The position numbers and the translations under genes were made by a program. DNA of 64,000 nt, from contig NZ_CP126970.1 of NCBI RefSeq assembly GCF_030252185.1, forward strand, positions 186,001 to 250,000. The letters are read 5' to 3'. The notes under the pieces were generated by a model. The model had not been told where the DNA came from. It did no database searches and worked only from the letters and a program-made list of their open reading frames with translations. The number at the start of each line of letters is the position of its first letter. Position 1 is the first letter of the stretch. Below are positions 1 to 8,656 of the stretch, piece by piece. Source of the DNA: Corynebacterium suedekumii (GTDB taxonomy: Bacteria; Actinomycetota; Actinomycetes; Mycobacteriales; Mycobacteriaceae).

Positions 1-1104
1 GACCTCTACGCGGGCACCGCCTCCGGCTACTGGCTGGAGCAGGAGTTCGCCCAGGTCTTCGGCATCGACCCGGAACGGCTGACCGCGGACAACGCCGACG
101 AGGTCTACGACGAGCTCGCCACCATCCTCGCCCAGCCCGACTTCCGCCCCCGCGCCCTGGCCGAGCGTTTCGGCCTCGAGGTGCTGGCCACCACCGACGA
201 CCCGCTCGACGACCTCGCCGCGCACCGCGCCCTGGCCGAGGACCCGTCGTTCACCTCCCGGGTACTGCCGACCTTCCGCCCCGACGCCTACACCAAGATG
301 TACAAGCCGGAGTTCGCCGACAACGTCACCCGGCTCATCGACTCCGCCGGCGACGGAAAGTCGGGGTACGAAGGCTATCTGCAGGCCATGCGCAACCGTC
401 GCCAGTACTTCATCGACCACGGCGCCACCAGCTCCGACCACGGCACCCACGACGCCGGCTCCACCCCGCTCTCCGACGCGGAGGCGCAGGCCCTGCTGGA
501 CAAGGGCCTGCGCGGCGACGCCACCCGCGCGGAGGCACTGGCCTTCGAGGCGAACATGACCTACCGCTTCGCCGAGATGGCGCAGGACGACGGCCTGGTG
601 ATGACCCTGCACCCGGGTGTGTACCGCAACCATTCGACGAGCACCTTCCAGAAGTACGGTGCCGACGTCGGCCACGACATCCCCTTCCGGATGGAGTACA
701 CCGAGGGCCTGCAGCCGCTGCTGAGCTCCTTCGGCGAGAACCCCGACTTCCACTTCGTGCTCTTCACCATCGACGAGACGACCTTCTCCCGCGAGATCGC
801 CCCGCTGGCCGGCTATTACCCGTCCGTCTACGCCGGCGCCCCGTGGTGGTTCATCGACGAGATCGACGCCATGAACCGCTTCCGCGCCGCCACCACCGGC
901 ACGACCGGGTTCTCCCGCTACTCCGGTTTCATCGACGACACCCGCGCCTACTGTTCCATACCGGCGCGCCACAACACCTCCCGCCGGGTGGAGGCCGGCT
1001 ACCTCGCCCGCCTGGTCGCGGAGCACCGGCTGTCCGAGGAACGGGCCGCCGACGTCATCGTCGACCTCATCGACGCCTCCCCGAGGCGGGTGTTCAAGCT
1101 GTGA
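1..1104 (+). CDS. uxaC: uronate (glucuronate) isomerase, 5' end outside window
   Basis: The frame is open from base 1, so the first part of the gene lies outside the window and 367 codons remain of a family usually about 470 residues long. The enzyme interconverts D-glucuronate and D-fructuronate in the cytoplasm, the first step after glucuronate is released from glucuronides. The remaining sequence carries family hallmarks such as LHPGVYRNHS, the PSVYAGAPWWF segment and the terminal SRYSGFIDDTRAYCSIPARH region followed by a C-terminal helix ending PRRVFKL. Its stop codon overlaps the GTG start of the fructuronate reductase gene (GTGA), which indicates translational coupling and an operon. 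Confidence 0.93.
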   Translation, partial: DLYAGTASGYWLEQEFAQVFGIDPERLTADNADEVYDELATILAQPDFRPRALAERFGLEVLATTDDPLDDLAAHRALAEDPSFTSRVLPTFRPDAYTKMYKPEFADNVTRLIDSAGDGKSGYEGYLQAMRNRRQYFIDHGATSSDHGTHDAGSTPLSDAEAQALLDKGLRGDATRAEALAFEANMTYRFAEMAQDDGLVMTLHPGVYRNHSTSTFQKYGADVGHDIPFRMEYTEGLQPLLSSFGENPDFHFVLFTIDETTFSREIAPLAGYYPSVYAGAPWWFIDEIDAMNRFRAATTGTTGFSRYSGFIDDTRAYCSIPARHNTSRRVEAGYLARLVAEHRLSEERAADVIVDLIDASPRRVFKL

Positions 1105-2489
1105 GCACTCCCCTGACCCGCACCACGGACACCCCCACCCCGCCGATCCGCCTCGTCCACCTGGGGCTCGGCGCGTTCCACCGGGCACATCAGGTCTGGT
1201 ACACCCAGCAGGCGGAGGCCGACCCGGCCGACCCGCAGTGGGGGTACGCCTCCTTCACGGGCCGTGGCCCGCTCATGGCGGACCAGCTCGACCGGCAGGA
1301 CGGCCTGTACACCCTGGTCACCCGCTCGGGCGACGGTGACAGCTGTGAGCTGATGACCTCGCTCGTCGAAGCGCGGCCGGCGGACGACATCGTCCGCCTG
1401 GTCGAGCTCCTCGCCGACCCGGCCACCGCCGTGGTCACCATGACGGTCACCGAGGCCGGCTACCACCTCGCCGCCGACGGCTCCCTCGACGAGACGGACG
1501 AGGAGGTCACCGCCGACACCCGCATCCTCCGCGAGGTGCTGGACACCTCGGGCAAGGTCCCGGACACCCTCGACACCGCGGCCGGCAAAATCGTGCTCGG
1601 CCTGGCGGCCCGGCGCGCCAACGGCGGCCCCGGCATCGCCGTGATGAGCTGCGACAACGTCGCCGACAACGGCGCACTGACCCGGGCCTCCGTCATCGGC
1701 CTGGCCCGTCAGCTGGACGAGGAGCTCGCCGGGTGGATCGAGGAGAACGTCACATTCCCGTCGACCTCCATCGACCGCATCACCCCGGCGGCCGACGACG
1801 AGCTGGCGGCGGATGTCGCCGAGCAGACCGGGCACGACGACCTCGCCCCCGTGGTCACCGAGCCCTTCGCCTCCTGGGTCATCGAGGGTGGGTTCCCCGC
1901 CGGCCGCCCCGACTGGGAGGACGCCGGCGTGGTGTTCGTGGATGACATCGAGCCCTTTGAGCGTCGCAAACTGTGGCTGCTCAACGGCTCCCACTCGCTC
2001 ATGGCCTACTACGGCCAGCTGCGCGGGCACACCACCGTCGCCGAGGCCATCGGCGACGAGCAGGTCGCCGCCCGCGTGGCGGCCCTGTGGGACGAGGCCG
2101 CCCGGCACCTGACCGCCGAGGGGCTGGAGGTGCCCGCCTACCGCGAGGACCTCATCGAGCGGTTCCGTAACCCGCGGATCCGCCACAACCTCGCCCAGAT
2201 CGCCGTCGACGGTGGCACGAAGCAGCGCATGCGGGCCGTGCCCATCATGAAGGCCGAGCGTGCGGAGGGCCGCGACGGTTCCGCCGCCGCATTCTCCATC
2301 GCCGCGTGGATCACCCACCTGCTGCGCCAGGATCTGATCACCGACACCCGCGCCGCGGAGCTGTCCGCCGCCGCCCACGACCCCGACCCGGTCGCCGCGC
2401 TCATCGCCGCCCTCGACGCCGAGCTGGCCGCCGACGCCGACGCGGTCGAGCTCATCCGCACCCACGTCACCACCATCAGGGAGGACTGA
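1101..2489 (+). CDS. uxuB: fructuronate reductase (mannitol dehydrogenase family)
   Basis: A 462-aa NAD-dependent polyol dehydrogenase that should reduce D-fructuronate to D-mannonate. The start is the GTG overlapping the uxaC stop; it gives the N-terminus MSTPLTRTTDTPTPPIRLVHLGLGAFHRAHQ-type order, with the Rossmann glycine motif LGLGAFHRAH near residues 26-35. The family's catalytic segment KLWLLNGSHS is present near residue 290. Mannitol or tagaturonate dehydrogenases have the same fold, so the substrate is inferred from the neighbours uxaC, uidA and manD. The ORF is open further upstream inside uxaC, but that part has no family similarity. uidA starts 2 nt after the stop. Confidence 0.88.
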   Translation: MSTPLTRTTDTPTPPIRLVHLGLGAFHRAHQVWYTQQAEADPADPQWGYASFTGRGPLMADQLDRQDGLYTLVTRSGDGDSCELMTSLVEARPADDIVRLVELLADPATAVVTMTVTEAGYHLAADGSLDETDEEVTADTRILREVLDTSGKVPDTLDTAAGKIVLGLAARRANGGPGIAVMSCDNVADNGALTRASVIGLARQLDEELAGWIEENVTFPSTSIDRITPAADDELAADVAEQTGHDDLAPVVTEPFASWVIEGGFPAGRPDWEDAGVVFVDDIEPFERRKLWLLNGSHSLMAYYGQLRGHTTVAEAIGDEQVAARVAALWDEAARHLTAEGLEVPAYREDLIERFRNPRIRHNLAQIAVDGGTKQRMRAVPIMKAERAEGRDGSAAAFSIAAWITHLLRQDLITDTRAAELSAAAHDPDPVAALIAALDAELAADADAVELIRTHVTTIRED

Positions 2490-2491
2490 CC

Positions 2492-4300
2492 ATGCTCACA
2501 GCCATCGACACCCCCACCCGCGAGGTCCGCAGCCTCGACGGCCTGTGGCGTTTCGCCGTGGACCACGACAACGACGGGGTGGAGCGGCGACTGTTCGCCG
2601 ACACCCTGCCCGGGACCCGCGAGGTCGCGGTACCGGCGTCGGTCAATGACCTCTTCGCCGACGAGAACGTGCGCAACCACGTCGGTTACTGGTTCTACCA
2701 GCGCACCGTCCGAGTGCCGCGCGGCTGGGACGGCGAGCAGATCCTCGTCCGTTTCGGTTCCGCCACCCACCACGCCATCGTGTGGGCGGGCGACGTCGAG
2801 GTGGGCCGCCATTCGGGCGGTTACCTGCCCTTCGAGGTCGACGTCACCGACCACGTCACCGCGGGTGAGGAGTTCCGTCTCACCGTCGCGGTGGACAACC
2901 GCCTGGACAAGACGTGCATCCCGCCGGGCTGGGTCACGCAGACCCCGGACGGTCGGCGCCAGCAGCACTACCTGCACGACTTCTACAACTACACCGGCCT
3001 GCACCGCTCGGTGGAGCTCGTCGCCCGCCCGCGGCGGCACGTGGAGGACGTCACCGTCACCACCGAGCTCGACGGCACGGTGACCTGGGATGTCACGGCG
3101 CCGGAGGGGCTGACGGTGAGCATCGCGGTCGTCGACAAGCAGACCGGGGAGACGGTCGCCCGCGGTGAGGGCGCGCGCGGGTCCGCCACCATCGACAACC
3201 CCACGCTGTGGACGCCGGGCGTCGGCGGCATGTACGACCTGGAGATCACGCTGCGTGACGACGCCGCCGTCGTCGACGTCTACCTCCAGCCCTTCGGCGT
3301 GCGCACCGTCCGCGTGGACGGCCACCGCCTGCTCATCAACGACAAGCCGTTCTACTTCACCGGCTTCGGCATGCACGAGGACCACGAGACCCTGGGCAAG
3401 GGCCACTCCGACGCCCACATGATCCAGGATTTCGAGCTGCTCAGCTGGATCGGCGCGAACTCGCTGCGCACCTCGCACTACCCCTACTCCGAGCAGATCA
3501 TGGACTACTGCGACGCGCACGGCATCGTCGTCATCGACGAGACCCCCGCCGTGGGACTCAACTGGATGATGTCCGGCGGCATCCTCGACTCCGACGGCGG
3601 CACCACCTACTCCGCCGAGAACGTCAACGACAAGACCCAGGCCAGCCACGCCCGCGAGATCCGCGAACTCATCGCCCGGGACAAGAACCGTCCCTCCGTG
3701 GTCATCTGGTCCATCGCCAACGAACCCGACAGCGTCGACCCCGAGGCCCGCACCTACTTTGAACCGCTCGTCGAGCTGGCCCGCGAGTGCGACCCGACGC
3801 GGCCGGTCGGCTTCGTCAACGTCATGATGGCGCCCCACGACAAGTGCGTCATCTCCGACCTCTTCGACGTGATCATGCTCAACCGCTACTACGGCTGGTA
3901 CTTCCAGTCCGGTGACCTCACCTCCGCCGAGGCGCTGTTCACCGAGGAGCTGCAGGGCTGGGTCGACCGGTACGGCAAGCCGATCATCATCACCGAGTAC
4001 GGTGCCGACACCGTCGCCGGCCTGCACAGCATCTACCACCAGCCGTTCACCGAGGACTACCAGGTGGAGTACCTGGCGATGAACTCCCGGGTCTTCGACT
4101 CCTTCGACGCCGTCATCGGCGAGCAGATGTGGAACTTCGCCGACTTCCAGACCAAGTACGGTTTCGCGCGTGTCGACGGCAACAAGAAGGGCGCCTTCAC
4201 CCGCGACCGTCGCCCCAAGGCCGCCGCCCGCTACCTGCGTGACCGCTGGCTGGGCATGGACTCCGCCGCCTACGGAAGGCGGGACCCGCTGGCCGACTGA
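2492..4300 (+). CDS. uidA: beta-glucuronidase (GH2)
   Basis: A 602-aa glycoside hydrolase family 2 protein that should cleave beta-D-glucuronides to free glucuronate. The layout is jelly-roll sugar-binding domain (about 1-180), immunoglobulin-like domain (about 181-275) and TIM barrel. The acid/base glutamate is in WSIANEPDS (E411) and the nucleophile in IIITEYGAD (E502), nearly the same numbering and spacing as E413/E504 in the E. coli enzyme. No signal peptide is present, so it is cytoplasmic and depends on uptake of intact glucuronides, fitting the symporter gene next to it. The ATG lies 2 nt after the uxuB stop, preceded by the AGGGAGG sequence inside the uxuB end. Confidence 0.93.
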   Translation: MLTAIDTPTREVRSLDGLWRFAVDHDNDGVERRLFADTLPGTREVAVPASVNDLFADENVRNHVGYWFYQRTVRVPRGWDGEQILVRFGSATHHAIVWAGDVEVGRHSGGYLPFEVDVTDHVTAGEEFRLTVAVDNRLDKTCIPPGWVTQTPDGRRQQHYLHDFYNYTGLHRSVELVARPRRHVEDVTVTTELDGTVTWDVTAPEGLTVSIAVVDKQTGETVARGEGARGSATIDNPTLWTPGVGGMYDLEITLRDDAAVVDVYLQPFGVRTVRVDGHRLLINDKPFYFTGFGMHEDHETLGKGHSDAHMIQDFELLSWIGANSLRTSHYPYSEQIMDYCDAHGIVVIDETPAVGLNWMMSGGILDSDGGTTYSAENVNDKTQASHAREIRELIARDKNRPSVVIWSIANEPDSVDPEARTYFEPLVELARECDPTRPVGFVNVMMAPHDKCVISDLFDVIMLNRYYGWYFQSGDLTSAEALFTEELQGWVDRYGKPIIITEYGADTVAGLHSIYHQPFTEDYQVEYLAMNSRVFDSFDAVIGEQMWNFADFQTKYGFARVDGNKKGAFTRDRRPKAAARYLRDRWLGMDSAAYGRRDPLAD

Positions 4301-4410
4301 CCCTGCTCCACCTCCCTCCCACAGCCGTGGACACTGCCCGTTGGTGTGTACGCAGTATCCCCGGTGCTGACCCCCACCAGGCCCCTACTAGGCCCCCACT
4401 AGGAGATATC

Positions 4411-6510
4411 GTGTCCACCCAAGCCACCGCCCCCGGTGCCTCCCCGGCTGCCCCGGCATCGGGGAAGATGCCCACCCGCCGGGTGCTGGCGTACTCACTC
4501 GGCGACGTCGCCAACAACCTGTCCTTCATGATGACCTCGATGTTCCTCATGGTCTACATGACGGAGATCGCCGGCCTGTCCGCCGGCGTGGCGGGCGCCA
4601 TCTACGGCATCACCAAGATCTGGGCCGGCGTCGCCGACCTCATCGCCGGCCAGACCGTCGACCGCTTCAACACCCGCTGGGGCCGCCTGCGCCCGTGGCT
4701 GCTGTTCGGCAGCACCCCGCTGGCCATCGTCTTCGTGCTGCTCTTCAGCACCCCGGCGGGACTCGGCACCACCGCCACCATCGCGTGGATCTTCCTTCTC
4801 GACGCCGCCTTCCAGCTCGCCTACTCCTTCGTCAACATCCCCTACGGCTCCCTGTCCGCCGCGATGACGCAGGACCCGGTCGACCGCTCCAAGCTCTCCG
4901 GCGCCCGTTCGATCGCCTCCGCCACCACCGGCGTCGCCCTCTCCGCGATCGTGTCCCCGCAGTTCCAGGACACCACCGCCGACGGCGTGCGCCTGAAGTT
5001 CACCATCACCTGCCTCGTCCTCGGTGTCATCGCGGTGATCCTCTACCTCATCTGCTTCGCCAACACCCGGGAGACCGTCCCGCGCAGCCAGGGTGAGATC
5101 TCCTTCAAGAACACCTTCCGGATGATCGGCAAGAACCGACCCCTGCTCATCCTCTGCGCCGGCGCCTTCTTCCTGCTGGCCGCCATGTTCACCATGAACG
5201 CGGTGGGCATCTACTTCGCCCGCTACGTCCTGGGCAACGCCGGCTGGTTCACCTATCTCATGCTGGCCAACACGGTGGGCACCGTCCTCGTCGCCACGAT
5301 GGTCCCGACGATCACGGTCCGCATGGGCAAGCGCAACGGCTACATCGCCACCGCCCTCGTCGCCGTCCTCGGCTACGCGCTCATCTTCCTCATGCCGGGA
5401 GGCAGCCTCCTCATCGCCATCGTGGCCTGGTTCCTCCTGGGCGTGGGCACCGGAGGTACCAACGCCCTGATGTTCTCCATGCAGGCCGACACCGTCGACT
5501 ACGGCGAGTGGGCAACCGGCATCCGCGCCGAGGGCGGTTCCTACTCCATCCTCTCCTTCATCCGTAAGTGCGGTCAGGGTGTCGGCGGCTGGGCCGGCGG
5601 CGCCATCATCGGCGCCTTCGGTTACGTCCCCATGGCCGCCACTCAGGCCGACGACGCCCTCACCGGCATCCGCACCGCCTCCGGCCTCGTCCCCGCGGTT
5701 CTCGCGGTCGTCGCCCTCCTCGTCCTCATCGCCTACCCGCTGACCGCGGAGCTGCATGCCAGGGTGGTCAGCGACCTCAATGAACGCCGCACCCAGTCGG
5801 CCGTCGCTGAACGTAAGGGTGTCCCGGCCGAGCGCGTCCTCGCCACCTCCCTGGGTGACGGCCGCAGCACCCTCATGCGGCGTGCCGACAGTGTCCACCC
5901 GCCGATCGTCACCGTCTTCGGACAGCGCGGCTCCGGCGCCTCCGACATCGCGCCGATGCTGGCGAAGGAACTCGGCGTGCCCTACATCGGCCAGAAGTTC
6001 ACCTCCGAGGAACTGGCCACCGTCGACCGCAGCGCGTTGATCTCCGACAACGCCTTCTCCCGGTGGATGCGCTCGGTCTCCCTCAACGGCTCCCAGGACA
6101 TGGACCTCGCCGCCGCCAGCGACATCTCCGCCAACAACAGGATCGCGTCCGAGAACACCGACTACGTGCTCGGCGCAGTGGAGGACGGCGGCGTCATCCT
6201 CGGGCGCAACGGTGCCCTCGTGCTCGGCCGGGTCGTCGGCGTCATGCACGTCCGCCTCATCGCCCCGATGAGCAAGCGTGTCGAACGGGTCATGCAGAAG
6301 ACCGGCCTGTCCGTCTCGGATGCCGAGGAACAGTGCGAGGCAGAGGACCGGCTGCGCGCCGAGATGTCCCGGGCCCTGTACCAGTGGAATCCGAACAGTG
6401 ACGAGTACTACGACGTCGTGCTCAACACCGGGTCCATGACCTACGAGCAGATCGTCCAGATCATCGCGGACGCCTACCGTGGCAAGTACCAGAACCCGCC
6501 CGTGAAATAA
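4411..6510 (+). CDS. uidB: GPH-family glucuronide symporter fused to a cytidylate-kinase-like domain
   Basis: A 699-aa two-part protein. Residues about 20-475 form a 12-helix glycoside-pentoside-hexuronide:cation symporter (start VLAYSLGDVANNLSFMM; GPH motif region DRFNTRWGRLRPW), the size of a whole UidB/GusB. Residues about 495-695 are a separate domain resembling the cytidylate-kinase-like family: IVTVFGQRGSGASDIA is a P-loop-like turn without the Walker lysine, followed by GGVILGRNG and a C-terminal arginine-rich helix. GTG 4411 is chosen because AGGAG sits 6 nt upstream and the frame before it has no family similarity. Function is inferred: uptake of glucuronides, with a possible nucleotide-sensing tail. 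The 110-nt leader holds short AGGCCCC(T/C)ACT repeats just before the ribosome site. Confidence 0.85.
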   Translation: MSTQATAPGASPAAPASGKMPTRRVLAYSLGDVANNLSFMMTSMFLMVYMTEIAGLSAGVAGAIYGITKIWAGVADLIAGQTVDRFNTRWGRLRPWLLFGSTPLAIVFVLLFSTPAGLGTTATIAWIFLLDAAFQLAYSFVNIPYGSLSAAMTQDPVDRSKLSGARSIASATTGVALSAIVSPQFQDTTADGVRLKFTITCLVLGVIAVILYLICFANTRETVPRSQGEISFKNTFRMIGKNRPLLILCAGAFFLLAAMFTMNAVGIYFARYVLGNAGWFTYLMLANTVGTVLVATMVPTITVRMGKRNGYIATALVAVLGYALIFLMPGGSLLIAIVAWFLLGVGTGGTNALMFSMQADTVDYGEWATGIRAEGGSYSILSFIRKCGQGVGGWAGGAIIGAFGYVPMAATQADDALTGIRTASGLVPAVLAVVALLVLIAYPLTAELHARVVSDLNERRTQSAVAERKGVPAERVLATSLGDGRSTLMRRADSVHPPIVTVFGQRGSGASDIAPMLAKELGVPYIGQKFTSEELATVDRSALISDNAFSRWMRSVSLNGSQDMDLAAASDISANNRIASENTDYVLGAVEDGGVILGRNGALVLGRVVGVMHVRLIAPMSKRVERVMQKTGLSVSDAEEQCEAEDRLRAEMSRALYQWNPNSDEYYDVVLNTGSMTYEQIVQIIADAYRGKYQNPPVK

Positions 6511-6558
6511 CGTGCAATAAGATATGACCAACCGGATTGTCGTGAAAGGATCCAAGGT

Positions 6559-7794
6559 ATGTCCTCCAAAATCGTGAAGGCCGAGGTCTTCGTCACCTCC
6601 CCGTCCCGCAACTTCGTCACCCTCCAGATCACCACCGACGACGGCGTCGTCGGCGTCGGTGACGCCACCCTCAACGGCCGCGAACTCGCCGTCGCCTCCT
6701 ACCTCAAGGACCACGTCGCCCAGCTGCTCATCGGCCGCGACGCCCGCATGATCGAGGACACCTGGCAGTTCCTCTACCGCGCCTGCTACTGGCGCCGCGG
6801 CCCCGTCACCATGGCCGCCATCGCCGCCGTCGACATGGCCCTGTGGGACATCAAGGGCAAGATGGCCAACATGCCGGTCTACGACCTGCTCGGCGGCGCC
6901 TCCCGCACCGGCGCCCGCGCCTACGGCCACGCCTCCGGCACCGACCTCGAGTCACTGTTCGACTCCATCCGCTACGAGATGGACCTCGGCTACACCATGA
7001 TCCGCGTGCAGACCTCCGTGCCCGGCATCGAGAAGCTCTACGGCGTCGCCGCCCAGGAACAGGCCTCCGGCGCCCGCTACGACTTCGAGCCCGCCAACCG
7101 CGGCGGCTGGCCCGTCGAGGAGGACTGGGACACCGCCGCCTACATGCGCCACCTGCCCACCGTCTTCGAGGCCGTGCGCAACGAGTTCGGCCCCGAACTG
7201 CCCCTGCTGCACGACGGCCACAACCGCATGACCCCGCGCGAGGCCGCCCAGCTGGCCAAGTCGCTTGAGCCCTACAACCTCTTCTGGCTCGAGGACGTCA
7301 CCCTCGGCGAGAACCAGGAGAACCTGCGCTACGTCCGCCAGCAGTCCACCACCCCGCTGGCCATCGGAGAGGTCTTCAACACCGTCTACGACATCAAGGA
7401 CCTCATCAACGAGCAGCTCATCGACTACGTCCGCTGCGCCACCACCCACTTCGGCGGCATCTCGCCCCTGAAGAAGGTCATGGCCCAGGCCGAGCCGTAC
7501 CAGATCAAGTCCGGCTTCCACGGCCCCACCGACGTCTCCCCCATCGGCTTCGCCGCCGAGCTGCACCTGGACATCAACATCCACAACTACGGCGCCCAGG
7601 AGTACATGACCCACACCCCGGAGACCCTGTCCGTCTTCGAGACCACCATGACCTTCGAGAACGGCATGCTCCACCCCTCCGATACCCCGGGCCTGGGCGT
7701 CACCTTCCACCCCGAGGAAGCCGAGAAGTTCCCCTACGAGCAGGCCTACCTCCCCTACAACCGTCTCGCCGACGGCACCGTCCACAACTGGTGA
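6559..7794 (+). CDS. manD: D-mannonate dehydratase, enolase superfamily (ManD/RspA type)
   Basis: A 411-aa enolase-superfamily protein. The three metal-binding acids of the mannonate dehydratase subgroup are visible as D219 (LLHDGHNR), E245 (FWLEDV) and E271 (AIGEVFN), with the exact 26/26 spacing of characterised ManD enzymes, and the partner H221 is kept. In this operon it should convert D-mannonate to 2-keto-3-deoxygluconate, the job done by the unrelated UxuA in E. coli. Some close relatives are low-efficiency gluconate/mannonate dehydratases, so specificity is inferred from context. It lies 48 nt after the symporter gene with GAAAGGA upstream of the ATG, and its stop overlaps the gluconokinase start. 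Confidence 0.87.
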   Translation: MSSKIVKAEVFVTSPSRNFVTLQITTDDGVVGVGDATLNGRELAVASYLKDHVAQLLIGRDARMIEDTWQFLYRACYWRRGPVTMAAIAAVDMALWDIKGKMANMPVYDLLGGASRTGARAYGHASGTDLESLFDSIRYEMDLGYTMIRVQTSVPGIEKLYGVAAQEQASGARYDFEPANRGGWPVEEDWDTAAYMRHLPTVFEAVRNEFGPELPLLHDGHNRMTPREAAQLAKSLEPYNLFWLEDVTLGENQENLRYVRQQSTTPLAIGEVFNTVYDIKDLINEQLIDYVRCATTHFGGISPLKKVMAQAEPYQIKSGFHGPTDVSPIGFAAELHLDINIHNYGAQEYMTHTPETLSVFETTMTFENGMLHPSDTPGLGVTFHPEEAEKFPYEQAYLPYNRLADGTVHNW

Positions 7795-8294
7795 CCGACA
7801 TGCGCAGACACATTGTGGTGATGGGGGTCTCCGGCTCCGGCAAGACCACCGTCGGCCAGCTGCTGGGCACGAAACTCGGCCTGCCCTACCGCGACGGCGA
7901 CGACCTGCACCCGCAGGTCAACATCGACAAGATGGCCCGCGGCGAGGCCCTGACCGACGAGGACCGCTGGCCCTGGCTCGAGCTCGTCGGCGCGTGGCTG
8001 GTGGACCACCCGGAGGGCGGCATCATCGGCTGCTCCGCCCTCAAGCGTTCCTACCGCGACCTCATCCGCCAGGCCGTCCCGGACGTCGCCTTCGTGCACG
8101 TCCACGGCACGCGTGAGCTGCTGTCGCGCCGGATGGAGTACCGTCCCGGCCACTTCATGCCGCCGTCCCTGCTGGACTCCCAGCTGGACACGCTCGAGGA
8201 ACTGGAATCCGATGAGCACGGTCGAGTCTTCGACGTCTCCGCGCCCGCCGCCCGGATCGTCGACGACGCCGCAGAGTGGATCGCCACCGCCTGA
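7791..8294 (+). CDS. gntK: gluconokinase, thermoresistant GntK family
   Basis: A 167-aa P-loop kinase with Walker A GVSGSGKTT at residues 12-20, DGDDLHP substrate motif, and the family's GCSALKRSYRD and MPPSLLDSQLDTLE segments. The family phosphorylates D-gluconate to 6-phosphogluconate. The GTG start overlaps the manD stop; an ATG at 7800 is the alternative. The operon should yield 2-keto-3-deoxygluconate, for which a KdgK-type kinase would be expected, and none is in the window. Either gluconate is co-metabolised, or this kinase covers another step. A hairpin terminator follows directly. Confidence 0.9.
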   Translation: MTDMRRHIVVMGVSGSGKTTVGQLLGTKLGLPYRDGDDLHPQVNIDKMARGEALTDEDRWPWLELVGAWLVDHPEGGIIGCSALKRSYRDLIRQAVPDVAFVHVHGTRELLSRRMEYRPGHFMPPSLLDSQLDTLEELESDEHGRVFDVSAPAARIVDDAAEWIATA

Positions 8295-8313
8295 CCGCTG
8301 GCGAAGGTACGTT

Positions 8314-8335
8314 GCCGGGCCCGAGGAGGCCCGGC
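8314..8335 (+). terminator. hairpin terminator after the glucuronate operon
   Basis: GCCGGGCC and GGCCCGGC form an 8-bp perfect stem around a 6-nt loop, 20 nt after the gntK stop, followed by the T-rich TTCGTCGATT. It probably ends the uxaC-gntK transcript. Confidence 0.65.
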
Positions 8336-8356
8336 TTCGTCGATTCCGGAGGCGCG

Positions 8357-8376
8357 TTGTGCGCAGCTGCGCACAA
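8357..8376. repeat. palindromic element, copy 1
   Basis: TTGTGCGCAGCTGCGCACAA is a perfect 20-bp palindrome centred on CAGCTG. It is followed 8 nt later by a degenerate TCCTGAACAGGGA dyad. The same two-part arrangement occurs again at 8535-8579, so this is a repeated unit rather than a chance palindrome. Confidence 0.75.
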
Positions 8377-8534
8377 AACATGCTCCTGAACAGGGATGTT
8401 GCACTGTGCCCCGCGCGGCAGCCTTACCTGCCCCGGCGCTTGACACCCACCCCGCGGGCGCTCCCATCCCACCCCAGGCAGCCCCTCGTTCGATCGTCCG
8501 CACGTGCCCCTTCAGCACCCACAGATAGTGCAGC

Positions 8535-8579
8535 ATTCTGTGCGCAGCTGCGCACAGAATACGCCCCTGAACAGGGGCG
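8535..8579. repeat. palindromic element, copy 2 with second dyad
   Basis: 8535-8560 is a perfect 26-bp palindrome with the same 18-bp core as copy 1 (TGTGCGCAGCTGCGCACA) and arms ATTC/GAAT. 8562-8579 is a second dyad, CGCCCCTG-AA-CAGGGGCG. It lies about 50 nt upstream of the HNH gene's SOS-like box. It could be a transcription-factor site, a bidirectional terminator or a small mobile repeat. Confidence 0.75.
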
Positions 8580-8627
8580 CTACACGAGACAGTCCCGTGT
8601 CTGGGCCCCGTGTTAGCCTGCAGTCAA

Positions 8628-8643
8628 TCGAACGTTAATTCGA
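8628..8643. promoter_or_regulatory. SOS-box-like (LexA) site before DUF222/HNH gene 1
   Basis: TCGAACGTTAATTCGA matches the actinobacterial LexA palindrome TCGAAC-N4-GTTCGA at 11 of 12 defined positions. It sits 13 nt upstream of the ATG at 8657 and just after a -10-like TAGCCT, a position suited to repression. A related site precedes the second DUF222 gene in the window. Confidence 0.65.
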
Positions 8644-8656
8644 CTCAGGGGACACG

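Larger units (their letters stand above)
8295..8656. other. 362-bp gene-free region with terminator, two palindromic elements and an SOS-like promoter
   Basis: I see no convincing gene here. From left to right it holds the operon terminator, a first palindromic element (8357-8376), about 155 bp of unremarkable GC-rich sequence, a second and larger copy of the element (8535-8579), and then the promoter region and SOS-like box of the DUF222/HNH gene. The open frames crossing it have no recognisable protein features. Confidence 0.6.

Noticed and set aside
999..4039. Long minus-strand frames over uxuB and uidA
   Set aside because: They are shadows of well-identified enzymes with catalytic residues in the plus strand.
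8357..8579. Palindromic elements as ends of an insertion sequence
   Set aside because: They are internal palindromes rather than terminal inverted repeats, and there is no transposase between or near them.
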